Assembly: GCA_025174535.1 (NCBI GenBank)
Contig: JALBUN010000045.1
Coordinates: forward strand, 1,674,001-1,738,000
Source: Cantharellus purpuraceus
Lineage: Eukaryota > Basidiomycota > Agaricomycetes > Cantharellales > Hydnaceae
DNA length: 64,000 nt
Direction of reading: 5' to 3'
Shown here: in pieces, positions 33,473-45,324 of the stretch
Layout: every line of letters begins with the position of its first letter
Position numbering within the stretch: position 1 is the first letter of the stretch
Position numbers and translations under genes: made by a program
The notes under the pieces: generated by a model
Told to the model about the DNA's origin: nothing
The model's database searches: none
The model's input: only the letters and a program-made list of their open reading frames with translations

Positions 33473-34075
33473 TGTTATGACTATATTCATTAACGCCCAG
33501 ATCCCCATCCAATCCACTCAGATCCCCACGCATATGAAATCTATACTCCATTTGGAAACCACCACATCTCCATCTAGCTGTCTGATTGTCACCACCGATT
33601 CTGATTGATGCATCAGCATCACCATAGGAACCTGGACATCCATCCCCGTCGGACTCGGACATACTCATGTAAGGCAATTGGCCTTGGAGACCCATCACCG
33701 GAGTAATTATTATTAGATTTCAAATATGTATTTAAGTTGCCCGACTGGGGACTTCATTCCCCAGTTTGAATATTGAATCATGCCTAGTTCCTAAGTCCGA
33801 TCCTAACCCTCTAAGTCGTACTCCATCTCCAAAATCTCAGACACCAGTATTAGTGAGGGTGCAGCACATAAGCTGAAGCCAAGTCCATTCCGACCCCCAT
33901 GATGTACCCAACTCCTTCTCCAACTCCGACCAAACCTCCGACCAAACCTCCGACCAAACCTCCGACCAAACCTCCGACCAAACCTCCGACCAAACCTCCG
34001 ACCAAACCTCCGACCAAACCTCCGACCAAACCTCCGACCCAATCTCTGACCCCCAATTGGACCTAGTGTGTAACA
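33473..34075 (+). repeat. Gypsy-A-2 3' LTR (603 bp)
   Basis: TGTTATGACTATATTC to GTGTAACA, preceded by the purine-rich AAATGGAGAGATAC. It is longer than the 5' LTR because of a tandem array of a 12-bp unit, partly offset by a 20-bp deletion. Confidence 0.92.
33926..34033. repeat. 12-bp minisatellite (nine units) inside the Gypsy-A-2 3' LTR
   Basis: Nine consecutive perfect units CCGACCAAACCT, followed by a degenerate unit. Only one unit is present at this place in the 5' LTR and the other Gypsy-A LTRs. The open frames running through it (LVGG or VWSE repeats) are artefacts of the 12-bp period. Confidence 0.9.
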
Positions 34076-37000
34076 TCCTAGTAGCTTATCTTCCCATCTC
34101 ATTAGGGCTTCGAGCGCAGCTATAGTCTTGTGCTCATGGGTCTTATAGTGCTGTTGTGCAGCACTAAATTTCTTGGATAGGAATCCAGCAGGCTGACAGG
34201 TCTGCCAATCTTTTCCTTGTCCATAAACAGCTCTGACTCCAGTCTTGGAACCATCAGTAATAACCCAAATAGTATTGGGGTTATTGACATCAATGGGCTT
34301 CAATATTGGGGCCCTACATGCTAGGAGCTTGATGCTTTCAAAGCATTTCTCCAGCAGCAGCGTCCATAAGAATGGACAATTATTATGAGCACAACCTGAT
34401 AAAGGGGTTGTGTATGCAGTTATATCTGGCATATAGTGCACCAGATACTGCACTAGTCCAAGAAAACATTGGACTTTGTGGTATGACCTAGGTCGTCTCC
34501 ATTCTCGTATTCACTGCATTTTGTCAGCATCTGCATGCACGCCTTGGTCATCTATTAGGTGACCAAGGCAATCCATCTCATTGAGTATAGATCAATCTTA
34601 TCCTTGCTCAGGAACATATGTGCTTTCCTGAGCTTGGTGAACACCATCTCTAGGTGGTGTTCGTGCTCTTGTATAGTACAAGAGTACACAAATATATTGT
34701 CCAGATATACATGGATGAATCTTCTGATATATTCTTGGAAGATGGCAGTCATGAGCTGCTGAAATGTTGAGGGCATTGCAGTCCCTTGCTGCATGACCTG
34801 ACTGATGAATGTCCCCAAGATGGTTGCAAACGCCATCTTGGGTATATCTGTCGGTCTGATGTGTATCTGTTCATACGCCTCAGACATATTGAGTTTAGAT
34901 TGATATGTACAGCAGGCAACATTGTGTCTAATGTTGTCCTGATCAGAGAAGGGTGTTACATCCTTCACTGTATTATCATTCTGTTTGTGCAAGTCAAACA
35001 TGGTGTGGAGCTTCCCATTTTTTTTTGGGAATGCATAGCATTGGTACAGTCTGCCAGACTGTAGCCAATACCCACCATTTAACAGTGGTGTATTGCAGGA
35101 CTTTCTCTGAAAGTTCTGCTCAGTAGTGCTCTGGACACTTAGGCAAGTGATAATGTATTCGCTTGTCAGGATCCACGAGATTCATCTCATGGTTAACTTC
35201 CCTAAGGAAGTTCTAAGGGTATGCTGCCGAATAGGTCAGCGTACCTTTCTTTCCATTGATCCCTCAATTGAGGGATCTGACTAGCCATGTAAGTGGTTGA
35301 TCCTTCATGAGATGAAGCTATTCACGTTGTGTTCTTATTTGGATCCTCCATTGGGGGGTCCTTTACTGAGTCTAGTCCTTCTTTTAGGAAGGACTGCATT
35401 GTGGGTAGCTCATGTTTAGAGTTACCCCCTTGGTGTCATTTATTCATGCCAACACTCTTTCTTTGTATTGAGTTTATACCCTATGATGGGGTATGAAGAG
35501 CATCAGTATTATGCTCTCCATTGGTGGGGACTTCTTTGGTTCCCATCATGATTTGGCCTGGGCCATTAAAGTCCAGGCATATTCCTAGCTTTCGTAGGAA
35601 TGGGGTACCGAGTATTACATTGTAATACTCAACATTGGTGACATCGAAATATTCTTCAATGTTCTGACTACCAAACTTTATGGTACTCCTGCTCCCAATG
35701 CATGCTAATTGCAGTGCAATGGGTTGCTCTAGCGTGAATGTCTTCATACCTGTCACACATGTGAATTCAGGGGATATCATTATCCCCTCACTTCCACTGT
35801 CTAATAGACAGTGGGCTAGTGTTCCACCAATCTCCCAATACCCAGAGATTGTTTTGTTGTCTATGCGCGGTCTATCTGGTCATGCTGTCGACTTCTGTTG
35901 GCTCCTATGATTATACATAGGTTTGGCCAATCTGTCAACACTGACAGCAGCTATATGCAGCTGTCATGATTCCCTGCTTCTTGGGAATCTTGTTGCACTA
36001 CAGAAATGCACTGCATAGGTGTGTCTCGGTGGAATTCAATCATTGGGTCGAATTCGTATCGCATTAGAGCAATGCATTGGTGTAGCCTCCCTTTTGGGGG
36101 CATCATCTTGGTCGTCCCATTCGTATGGGGTGATCTCCTCATCCCATTTGTCAGCCACTTCTATAGCTGATACTTTTTTGTCTAGATGGTCCTTGGGATC
36201 ATCCATTGCTTCTTCATGTTCTCCCTCTATTGGGGAGAATCCATCTACCTCATCCTCCACTATGTGTGAGGACACATCCTTTCGGACTGCAGCTGACCTT
36301 ATGTTGCCCTTTAATTTGGGGCAGCTAGGTTGCATGTGACCTGTCTGGCCACATTTGTAGCACACTAGTAATGTTGTTTGATCAATCACCACTCACATGT
36401 GCTGGTTGTTTTGATGGATAATTACCCTTAAAGGAGTAATTGTTGGAATTGGACCTGGAGCTTCCATTATGGGGTTCCAACCTTGACACACTTGCTTGTC
36501 ATGAGTGTGTGTTGGGAGCCATATACACATGTCCTTGGGGCATGGGTTGACTCCCCATATTCATCATACCAGTAGTTCTATTGACTACTGGTCTACGGGT
36601 TGAGGGGGACACATTAGTCGCATTCTCTGGGTGTCGCATACTGTGGTGGTATCACATCACTTCCTCTATCATTCAAGCAGTTTTGTACAACTGCTCAATA
36701 CTGCTAAATTTGGCATTGAAGCCCTTCTTGAGAACTTCTTGTCTCAGAGGTTTGTGCATTGTGGTTACAAACCTCTTCCTGTACATGTACATGTCTGGTG
36801 GCATTATCATGCGGCCTGCATACTTATCTAGGTCATTCATTAATTTGTGAATGGTCCTTTGACCCTGTATTACAGAGTCAAACTTATTTGACACATGGTG
36901 ATGTGTTAGGGTGTGTAGGAATCTATGCTGCAATCCTTGGATTGCAGTTTCCAGGGTCCAGTCTTGGACTGCCCTGTCATAGTGTTCTACATTTCTGTAG

Positions 37001-38424
37001 AACCATTCCTGGGCCTTGCCTTTAAGGCAAGTGCCTAAGTACAATAGCTGAAACTTTGTACTTGATGGCCCTAGGAGATTGTTCATCTTCAGCCATCATA
37101 GCATACCTGCTACAAAGATCTTGAACTCTTCAAGATCTGTGCCTCCTGCATATTGCTCAGGAGGCGATACTTTAATGCCTGCCTTGGCAAGTACAGACTT
37201 CTCTGGGTCTGTATCTCTATTATCAACTATGGCTACTTGCACCATGTGAGTAATGCCATTGATAGGATCAATTGTGTCCAATTGATCCGGTATGCCTTGA
37301 CCTTCTAAGGCCAATGGTGCTGATTGTTCCCTGTTATGGGGAACATCTTCTTGAGGTACCCATTGGGTATCTTGTTGCTCATGGTGAGTGTCTCCTGAAA
37401 GGCCTGCCACTTGCACATGCTGATAACTGTTCAGCACATGTTGCAACTGTCAATTTAAATCAACAGCCACATTGAGTTCTTGCTGGGGCTGCTGCTCTCT
37501 AAACAGCTGGCTGAGTTCCTGCTCTGCATGTTTAGCCTTCCATTTGAGGGCTAATCTATGTTTACAAGAAGCCTCAACTTCTTGTTGTTTCCATAGCTTG
37601 ATCTCTTGATTGAGCTCCTTTGCCATAGATTGAGGAGTTTCCTCTTCAATCTGGATCGGTAATCCTTGCCTCACAGGGATTACTGGGTCTCTAATTCCCT
37701 CCATTGGGGGAATTTCATTTCCTCTGTCTAACCAATCATTCAGTTGGACCCTCCCACCCTGGGGAGGTCCAGACTCTCCAGATTCAGATTCTTGTCAAGA
37801 ATCTGATCTTTGGCAACGCGACTTGCATTGCTCAGAGTTCTCTTGGAGCAATTTTAACATCATTCCTAGCTCTGCTATTTGCTGCCCCATAGTAGTGGCA
37901 GCATGTCCTGCTTCAGCAGCCATCTTAGCTGCCTGAGCACTAGCTTTGCTAATGCTCTTCATCTCATGTTGATTACACATGAGTTGTTCAGTCAATCTTG
38001 CAATTGACCTGTGGGTTTCACACCACTCCATGCTGTGCAATTCCCAGGTAGAATTGCTACTTCTACTTGTGCTCGTATATTGAGCACATTCCTTTCCTTT
38101 AGGAGCATTGGAGACAGTAGATGACTGTCTCCTCCTTTCTTCTCTAATCAAAGAACCACTCAATGAGGGGTTCCTGTTTGACAGACAATCTATTGTGCGA
38201 TTGTCTGTGCAGTCTTGCGACCGTGATGACTCTCTCCTAGAGTCCTCCTTATGAGAAGTCCCTGTGACTTCTGTAGGGTCTAGCTCCCCTTCATGGGAGC
38301 TTCTGCTGCTGGCTATGTGCCACTGTTCATTATTTATGATGTCCTGGGCACTCCCAGCCTGACTCACTCTACTGCAAGTCATCATTATGATGACTCCTTT
38401 CTTTCTTCTATCTTTGTAGACCAA
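34076..38424 (-). pseudogene. Gypsy-B-1 gag, protease, reverse transcriptase and start of RNase H
   Basis: Minus-strand coding region, split by Gypsy-A-2 at 34076. N-terminal region with EMKSISKASAQAAKMAAEAGHAATTMGQQI and a Gln-rich coiled coil; gag core at 37086-36673 with YLGTCLKGKAQEWFYRNVE and FDSVIQGQRTIHKLMNDLDKY; CCHC knuckle CYKCGQTGHMQPSC near 36370; protease AHCLLDSGSEGIMISPEF near 35820 and YNVILGTPFLRKLGI; reverse transcriptase KLNMSEAYEQIHI and YLDNIFVYS; RNase H VITDGSKTGVRAVYGQ and HYKTHEHKTIAALEAL. Several stops and shifts break the frame. YLDN rather than YLDD stands at the catalytic site, as in Gypsy-A. Confidence 0.85.
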
Positions 38425-39404
38425 CTAAGTGTTAGAAAAAGATGTGGAGGGGTGTTGTGTATGAATGTAGAATGAAGGTGAGAGATGGTGGTGCAATAAA
38501 TTTTGAATAGGGGAGCAGTTACTGCAAGGATGCAGATATATGCGAGGTCGATGGAAAGGTGTTATTTAGTAGAGTGATATTACCAAATATCAGAATATTT
38601 GATTAAGAACTGGGACTTCTGCAAAATATTTGAGCAGAAATGGGAATAGCAACACTTTGAAAAAGTGTTTGCTTAATAGAAATGGATGTAATGATCCAAA
38701 TCGTTCGTAATTTGAGATAGCAATAGTTGATGCAATATCCTAATGGGATATGCAAAATATTTCAAATTGAACAGGTCGTTTAGGAGTTATTCCAGGAACA
38801 ACAGAAAGTTGACACAAGCTGTTTGTTTGCAGCTTGGAAGGGATTAAGAATAGTGAATCTAATTATTGATACTCGTACACAGTTGTAGCTAATATACAAT
38901 TTGGCAATCACATGATAAAAAAGCCTTTTAGTAAGATTGAAACATATGATAAAAGAAATGATGTGGATACTGATAATATGTGATGTCATGGGGAAAAACT
39001 TTTTATAGAGAAAGGAGTTTTTACCCGTTTGACTTGAGGTTTATGACGAATGAAAATCATCATAATACCTCCCTTTTTGAGTAGTAGCCATCCTCATAGA
39101 ACGAAAGGATGGCTCACAAAATAAAATTGAAAATCACCTCCTCCTCATCCCTTAATCAAAAAATCCCCAAACTTTTCACAACTTTTCCTTATCATAAAAC
39201 TCTCCCTTCTTACTCCAATAGATCGTAGTATTACTTGAATAAATTCTTGACACTAAGTTAGTCTACTAGTTGCTTACTTATATGAGCAACTGGGAGGGTT
39301 GGTATACATCTGTACACCAGCAACAGCTGGTTTTCTAGTATTGACTAGAAAATGTCAATAATGAGGAAAAATCAATTGATTCTTCCTTTGGAAGTTCAAA
39401 AAAG
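38425..39404 (-). other. Gypsy-B-1 leader between 5' LTR and gag
   Basis: About 980 bp without recognised genes. Part of it (about 38500-39060) resembles LTR-C (shared stretches such as GGGATATGCAA and a TATTCCAG block), so the leader may contain a diverged LTR-C-like insertion. A purine tract AAAAAGGGAGG lies on the minus strand near 39070. Confidence 0.4.
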
Positions 39405-39676
39405 TGTTAATTGGGTGTCTTAGTTCACACCATTGCACAGAACTCAACCAAGTGTATTGGTTAGGCGATGTGCTGTACAGTGTGGTAGTTACTAAGTTTT
39501 CTGTCTCCTACATGTGGACCCACATGTGTACTTGGGTCCACTGGCTTACATAATAACTATACGTATGCACCCATAGGGTGCATATATCTACCAAGAAGAC
39601 AGCATTCCTTAATGGAATGCTGCATATATTAATTATAATAATATACTATAGTAAGTAAGTACCCAAGGTACTTACA
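39405..39676 (-). repeat. LTR-D copy 1: 5' LTR of Gypsy-B-1
   Basis: 272 bp, on the minus strand TGTAAGTACCTTGGG to CCAATTAACA. Outer flank on plus is TCCTG (39677-39681), the reverse complement of CAGGA, which follows LTR-D copy 3 at 49736-49740. This identifies the two ends of one insertion now separated by the inversion. Confidence 0.88.
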
Positions 39677-39681
39677 TCCTG

Positions 39682-40500
39682 CCATGACTCATCCCATGAG
39701 TCAGAGCAAATCTGAGCAGCTCATTGGCTAGGAAACTTCCACTCACATATTCCACAGGCTTCCAGTAGTTTCCAACTATTAATAGGTAGAAGTTTCCAGT
39801 AGTATTAGTCAGCTCCTGTAAATACAATATATAAGGAGGCCATTTTGCCCCTGAAATAAAAACCTTCTACCCCATCATTTGCACATCAGTGTGACTAGAG
39901 TGACATATAGTGTCATCCTCTATATCTCAGTAACTGTTGATTGTCCAGTTCAAGGCCACTTACAGTTGTGTAACTGTACTTGATTGCACTCAAAGTAGTG
40001 ATTGTCCTGCTTTGGGTGTGAGTGTAGTATCTGCCTCATGTGACTACAAATCTACATCTGTCAATAGTCCTGCCATTGGTGCTCTTTGTTTAAGTTACTA
40101 GTGTGTACTGCCTTTGCAGAGCATTAGAATCTTGAACTTGTGTGAAGCAGTTGCTAGACTACTTCACACACTGCTGTTACCCACTTCAGAGTGTCACTGG
40201 TTGGATGGTCAGATTCATCCACCTACTTCCTCTAGCCTCTAAGTGCATTCCCCTCTTTTGGGAGTATCTGGACCCCTAAGCATCCATAAACTCTAGACTC
40301 TGGACATCATATTCATTCCCTGCTGCTAAGAAATGTCTGTGTATCACCTGCATTGAAGGATTATAACCAAGGTACAGATGTTAAATTGTTTCTGGAGTTG
40401 TGCTGCAGTAGGATTTGATATTCTTCTCAGCTGTTCTTTTCATGGAATTGTGGTGATTTAGAGTTTGCCCTAACATCATAATTTTGTGGGTTCCAAAACA
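39682..40500 (+). repeat. Repeat E copy 3, 5'-truncated and diverged
   Basis: Homologous to the right half of repeat E, including the TATA block CAATATATAAGG, AGTGACATATAGTGTCATCC and the end GGTTCCAAAACA at 40500. Gypsy-B-1 is inserted next to it. Confidence 0.7.
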
Positions 40501-40735
40501 AGGCCTCCTGAGCCACCCCAGAGCATCATTCCAAAGTTCAGAGTTTGATTGGGTGACAGGTTTGCCTACTCTGTGTTGAGGTGCTGTGACATGGAGGTTC
40601 AAGGATGCAACCAGAGTTGGTGCTAGAGAAGAATGAGGAAGGACTTTACTGTTCCAGTTCTACCAGAGACAGAGTGGTGCAATACTATTGAGTCAGATTG
40701 AGTGGACTTGGCTTCAACTTGTGTGTTGCGCCCCC
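40501..40735. repeat. Repeat F copy 1
   Basis: From about 40573 the sequence GGTGCTGTGACATGGAG through CTACCAGAGACAGAG to ACTTGTGTGTTGCG recurs at about 50597-50755 with some changes. No coding capacity and no clear ends are seen. Confidence 0.5.
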
Positions 40736-41220
40736 TGTTACACACTAGGTCCAATGGAAGGTCAGATCTTGGGTCAGAGTCAGAGTTGGTGTTAGGGTAC
40801 ATCGTGGGGGTTGGAACAGACTTGGCTTCAGCTTATGTGCTGCACCTTCACTAATACCTGTGTCCAAGATTTCAGAGATGGAGTACAACTTAGATAGTTC
40901 AGATTGGATTTAGGAGCTAGACATGATTTGGTATTCAAACTGGGGAATGAAGCCCCCAGCAGTACTACTTAAATACATATTTGAAATCTAATAATAATCA
41001 CTCTGGTGATGGATCTCCAAGGCTGACAGCCTTACATGGGTATGTCTGAGTCCAACAGGGACAGATGTCTGGTTCCTATGGTGATGCTGATGCATCAATG
41101 GAACCAGAGACAGATGGGTGGAGTTGACAATGATGATCAGATGGACTAAGGGAGATGTGAGGGTTTCCAAATGGAGTATAGATTTCATATGCACAGGGAT
41201 CTGGGTGGATTGGATGGGGA
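40736..41220 (-). repeat. Gypsy-A LTR, diverged, truncated by Gypsy-B-2
   Basis: Reads TGTTACACACTAGGTCC on plus through the conserved centre AAATACATATTTGAAATC and stops at GGATGGGGA just before LTR-D copy 2. The missing last 35 bp should lie at the other end of Gypsy-B-2, which is lost. Confidence 0.75.
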
Positions 41221-41490
41221 TGTAAATTGGTGTCTTAGTTCACACTGTTACACAGAACTCAACCAAGTATATTGGTTGTGCGATGTGCTGTACAGTGTGG
41301 TTGTTTACTAAGGTCTGTCTACTATATGTGGGCCCACACATGTACTTGAGTCCACTGGCTTATATAATAACTATACATATGCACCCTATGGGTGCATATA
41401 TCTACCAAGAAGACAGCATTCCTTAATGGAATGCTGCATATATTAATTATAATAATATACTATAGTAAGTAAGTACCTTGGGTACTCACA
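41221..41490 (-). repeat. LTR-D copy 2: 3' LTR of Gypsy-B-2
   Basis: 270 bp. On minus it is preceded by the polypurine tract AAAAAGGGGAGGG (plus: CCCTCCCCTTTTT at 41491), the usual primer site for plus-strand DNA synthesis, which marks it as a 3' LTR. Confidence 0.85.
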
Positions 41491-41532
41491 CCCTCCCCTT
41501 TTTGAATGAGGCATGATCTCATTCAGTACTTT

Positions 41533-43480
41533 TTAATCATACAGCTCCTTATGAAGCTGCTCCAACAAGTTGGTGTCCATATGATTGTCTTGATCATATG
41601 GCTCTGGAGGGGGACAGCTCTCGGTTGTCCCTGAAGTCATTGCAGTATCCTCATCCACTTGAATGGATGAGGAGGATGCAATTGCTACTACAGCATCCCA
41701 ATCAAGGTCACAATTAAGTTGATTGTGACCTAAACACTCAGCAAGAGAGGGTTTAGCAGCTTTATGAGCTGCTTGGGAGTCTCCTTGAGTCTCCTGCTTT
41801 CACGTACCAACCCTGGTGGGCTGGTTAAATGCTGCTCCAGAGGCAATGCATTTAGCAAACTCCTCTAAAATAGCAGTGCGATTGGGGGTGATGCCTTCCA
41901 ATCACCCAAACCAGAGTGCAAGCTCCAGTTCAGTATGTTCTTTGGAGGAGTGATTCCCCCAATCATATGCTCCAGTGATTGAAGCATGAAAGGTGTCACC
42001 AATAGTTGGTGAGAACTTTTGGCCACTGGTCAATAATTCCCAGTGGCCAGGATTCTGGAACATAGTCCAGAGGTTCTTCTTGAATGCAGAAGAACCCTTC
42101 TTAGGAGTGGCCTTTTGCAGCCACATCCATATGTCCACATCAGACAAGTTCATGGTGCCATCTGACTCCTGTTGGATGGCCAGGGGGACCCCATTAGGGT
42201 TCACTTGCCACCCCTGTATGAGGTCTACTGGCATGGTTGATAGAGTGACAATAAGACTTGCATTATCAGCACGAGCCAGCAGAGTCATTCTCTTGATGAC
42301 TCTGTGCATCAGTACAGTCCATTCCGCAAATGGTGTGGCCAATGCCTTTTTATGGAGTGATATGAACTCCAGAGTGTCTGTATCGCAGATGTTGAATCAG
42401 TATGCCCTGATAGGGGTGGACTTGCCCAGAGGTCACAGCAGGTGGCCAGTGACTGCTCTGGGGGGGTCAGCCACAGTCATGAACCACAGTGCCCATTTGG
42501 GGAATGATTTCCCCACATTGGCATGCTTGAGAGCATGCCTGAAATCATCCCAGCCTTTGCAATAATTCATATGCTGGGCTTCTTCCAGTGTCTTCAACAC
42601 TGGATCTTTTAAGGTACAGCTGGCATCACCAGCCATGTATTCCTTTCAAAGCTGATCAATCTTGGCTTCAATTTTGGATAGGGCAAACTCTTTGAGTTTG
42701 CCCAGTTGCTTAGCACCCTTGGGGATGCTAGCCAGGAGGAGACCATGATTGTGGTTGTATCCCTCCCAAATTGGGTCAGTGTCGTCCCAATTTTGACCCT
42801 TGAACCCTTGAGGGTTGACCTGAGACAGTTTGCTTGGGAGATCATCCTCTTTGGTGAGGTTGATCATTTCCTGTGATGATGAAGCCACAGGTTATGACAG
42901 CATAATGGCAGGCAATGATTTGCCTGCTATAGCATGTGATAGCGATGCTACTGGGGCCAAGCACACTGTCATGAGCTTGGTTTTGAATGTAGGAGGTGCT
43001 CTATCTGCAGCCTCCTTCAGTGTTTTTAACTTGTCTCTGAGACAGGTTACTTTCGACTTCTCATTGTTGAGGAGTCCTTCAAGTTCTTGGACCTGTGCAA
43101 ACAGGTCTGAGTTATCTTTATACATCTTATTATAGTCTTTACGATAAGGTGTTGCAACATCATCTTTGATGTTGCATATAAGTTGCAGCCACATGACTCT
43201 TAATGCTCTTTCCACTGAAGCGGTGGAAAGATATAGTTGGCCCCCATTTTGGGCCTTGATTAAGTGCAATACATATGCATCGCACTTGTTACACCTGTGA
43301 GGGTGATGGATGACAGCACCGCCATGCCATCTGCTGATTTTCCAGGTCATCTCATCTTGATGACTGACCTCTGATCATATCTGCAACACTCATTGCAGGT
43401 GCTGCTGCTGTGGAAGTTTGTTCAACTTCCATCGGATGCTCATCTTGAGCATCCATCATCTCCCTTCTGGGAGATGTCAT
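41533..43480 (-). pseudogene. Gypsy-B-2 accessory ORF (unknown protein, sense, between pol and 3' LTR)
   Basis: About 649 codons from MTSPRREMMDAQDEHPMEVEQ to EQLHKELYD, broken by several stops and shifts. Visible features: HHPHRCNKCDAYVLHLIK with a C-x2-C pair; LYLSTASVERALRV; a coiled coil QVQELEGLLNNEKSKV; IDLTKEDD; a Trp-rich middle with ALWFMTVADPPRAVTGHL; GWQVNPNGVPLAIQQE; MWLQKATPKKGSSAFKKNLW; LWTMFQNPGHW; and an acidic tail. I recognise no family. Homologous to 46735-49417. It lies downstream of pol in the same sense, the place taken by env or other extra genes in some retroelements, but there is no signal peptide or membrane anchor. Confidence 0.75.
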
Positions 43481-43900
43481 TTTGATGGAGGGGGGGGTTG
43501 TGGTGGTTCGAAGAAGCACCACTAGCCTTTTACAGCTGAGCTCAAAAATTCTTTATTGAGAACTATGTCACATGGGTGTAACACAATTAATTATCGCTTA
43601 CCCCTTTTGTGCTACCATGAGTAGCACAACAGTGAACTGCTCCCTATGGGAGCAGTTTTTACTGCTATCGAGCTGCCTGTTGTTATGGCAGCTCTATCCT
43701 CATCTAGGAACTACCATTAATTGAGGTGGTTCCTCCTCCTCTCATTGAGCTACCATCATTGATGGTAGCTCATTGTGTCCTGCTAGGAGCTACCTTTATT
43801 CTTGGTAGCTCCACTTCTCCCCCTTGAGCCCCATTAGATCCTTGGGGCTCCGTCTCTCTGAGAACTACCATCTATGAGGTAGTTCTCACACTTGAGTCAC
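43481..43900 (-). other. Gypsy-B-2 linker between pol and accessory ORF
   Basis: Rich in short inverted repeats around GAGCTACC and GGTAGCTC (for example 43740-43830) and present in Gypsy-B-1 at 46311-46734. It ends at GTCAC (43896-43900), reverse complement of the GTGAC beside repeat E copy 1. Confidence 0.6.
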
Positions 43901-45324
43901 TGTTTTGGAACCCGCAAAATTATGGTGTTAGGGCAAACTCTAAATCACCACAATTCCATGAATGAACAGCTGAGAAGAATATCAAACCCTACTGCAGCAC
44001 AACTCCAGAAACGATTTAACGTTTGTACTTTGGTTACAATCCTTTGTATTGGTCAATGCAGACTATATGCAGAAAAGTAATATGTTTCTTAGCAGCAAGA
44101 AATGAATAAGACTTCCAGAGTCTAGAGTTCACGGACGCTTAGGGGTCCAGATATTCCAAAAAGAGGGGAATGCACTTAGAGGCTAAAGGAAGTAGGTGGA
44201 TGAATCCAACCGTCCAACCAGTGGCACTCAGAAGCGGGTAACAGCAATGTGTGAAGTAGTCTAGCAACTGCTTCACACGAGTTCAAGATTCTAATGCTCT
44301 GCAAAGGCAGTACACACTAGTTACTTAAACAAGAGCACTAATGGCAGGACTATTGACAGACAATCTCACCCTGTAGATTCGTAGTCATGTGAGGCAGATA
44401 CTACACTCACACCCAAAGCAGAAATATCACTACTTTGAGTGCAATCAAGTACAGTTACACAACTGTAAAAGATCCTTGAACTGGTAATCAACAGTTACTG
44501 AGATATAGAGGATGACACTGTATGTCACTCTAGTCACACTGGTGTGCAGAAGATGGGTAGGATATGTTACTATTTCAGAGGCAGAATGGCCTCCTTATAT
44601 ATTGTATTTACAGGGGCTGACTAATGCTTCTGGAATATTCTCCCTATTAATAGATGGAAACTACTGGAAGGTTGTGGAAGGTGGAAGAAAGGGGTAGAAT
44701 ATTCCAAGCCAATCACAGGTTCTGATCACTGGACTAACACTGATCAGGAGCTGAATAATGGTTCTGGAATGTTCTATCTAATAATAGAAGGAAACAGCTA
44801 GAATGTTATGGAAAGGGTAGAATATTCCAAGGCAATCACCTGATTTGATCACCCATCAGCTGATTTGATCCCTGAACTAGGCACTGATCAGGCAAAAAGA
44901 AGGGTGCCCACCCTGTTTCTGCACTGGTTTGGACAGCCATGGATAGCCACATGTCAGGTGATGATCTGCATGGAAAATAGTGCCCTGAGAGGCTGTGGTT
45001 GTCAAGTTAGAGAATATTTATTGATCAGAGACATCTGAGCTTGAATTCAGGCTGAATGCCTGGTCCAAAGGTGGATAGCCGGCTGTGCGAAGGTTTGTGG
45101 GCGCCTATGGGTCCACAACTGTAGCACAGCAGAAATAAATGATTCTGGGCTGAGTTCTGCATGGAATATTCCTGAAAAAATATGAAAAATTAGAGAATAT
45201 TTGAATAAGTCCATTCCAGGTACAAGCATCAAATATATGCTGATATTTAGGAATGGAAAAGCAAAGAATAGCACATTGGTGCTGCATAAATGGAATTTGA
45301 TAGGGAAAAGGTGGTTCCCATACA
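43901..45324 (-). repeat. Repeat E copy 2 (1424 bp, inverted), right border of the inversion
   Basis: Reads TGTTTTGGAACCC to GGTTCCCATACA on plus, the reverse complement of copy 1 with high identity. One small tandem duplication near 44850 (TGATTTGATC) distinguishes it. Left flank GTCAC pairs with the left flank of copy 1; right flank ACTAC (45325-45329) pairs with the right flank of copy 1 (GTAGC, read GCTAC), with one mismatch. Confidence 0.85.

Larger units (their letters stand above)
26138..34075 (+). mobile_element. Gypsy-A-2: structurally complete Ty3/Gypsy LTR retrotransposon, nested in Gypsy-B-1
   Basis: 7938 bp bounded by LTRs at 26138-26664 and 33473-34075, with perfect 5-bp target duplication TCCTA at 26133-26137 and 34076-34080. 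Order: 5' LTR, gag, protease, reverse transcriptase, RNase H, integrase, chromodomain, antisense accessory ORF, 3' LTR. It interrupts the RNase H of Gypsy-B-1 (WEDKLLG / ILVTDHKGLEYF). The coding frames contain several stops and frame breaks, so this copy cannot move by itself. Confidence 0.93.

Noticed and set aside
33926..34033. Possible CRISPR-like array
   Set aside because: Units of 12 bp are directly adjacent without spacers, inside an LTR of a eukaryotic transposon.
33850..34076. Open frames with LVGG or VWSE repeats on the minus strand
   Set aside because: They are produced by the 12-bp minisatellite in the Gypsy-A-2 LTR; a period divisible by three keeps frames open without coding meaning.
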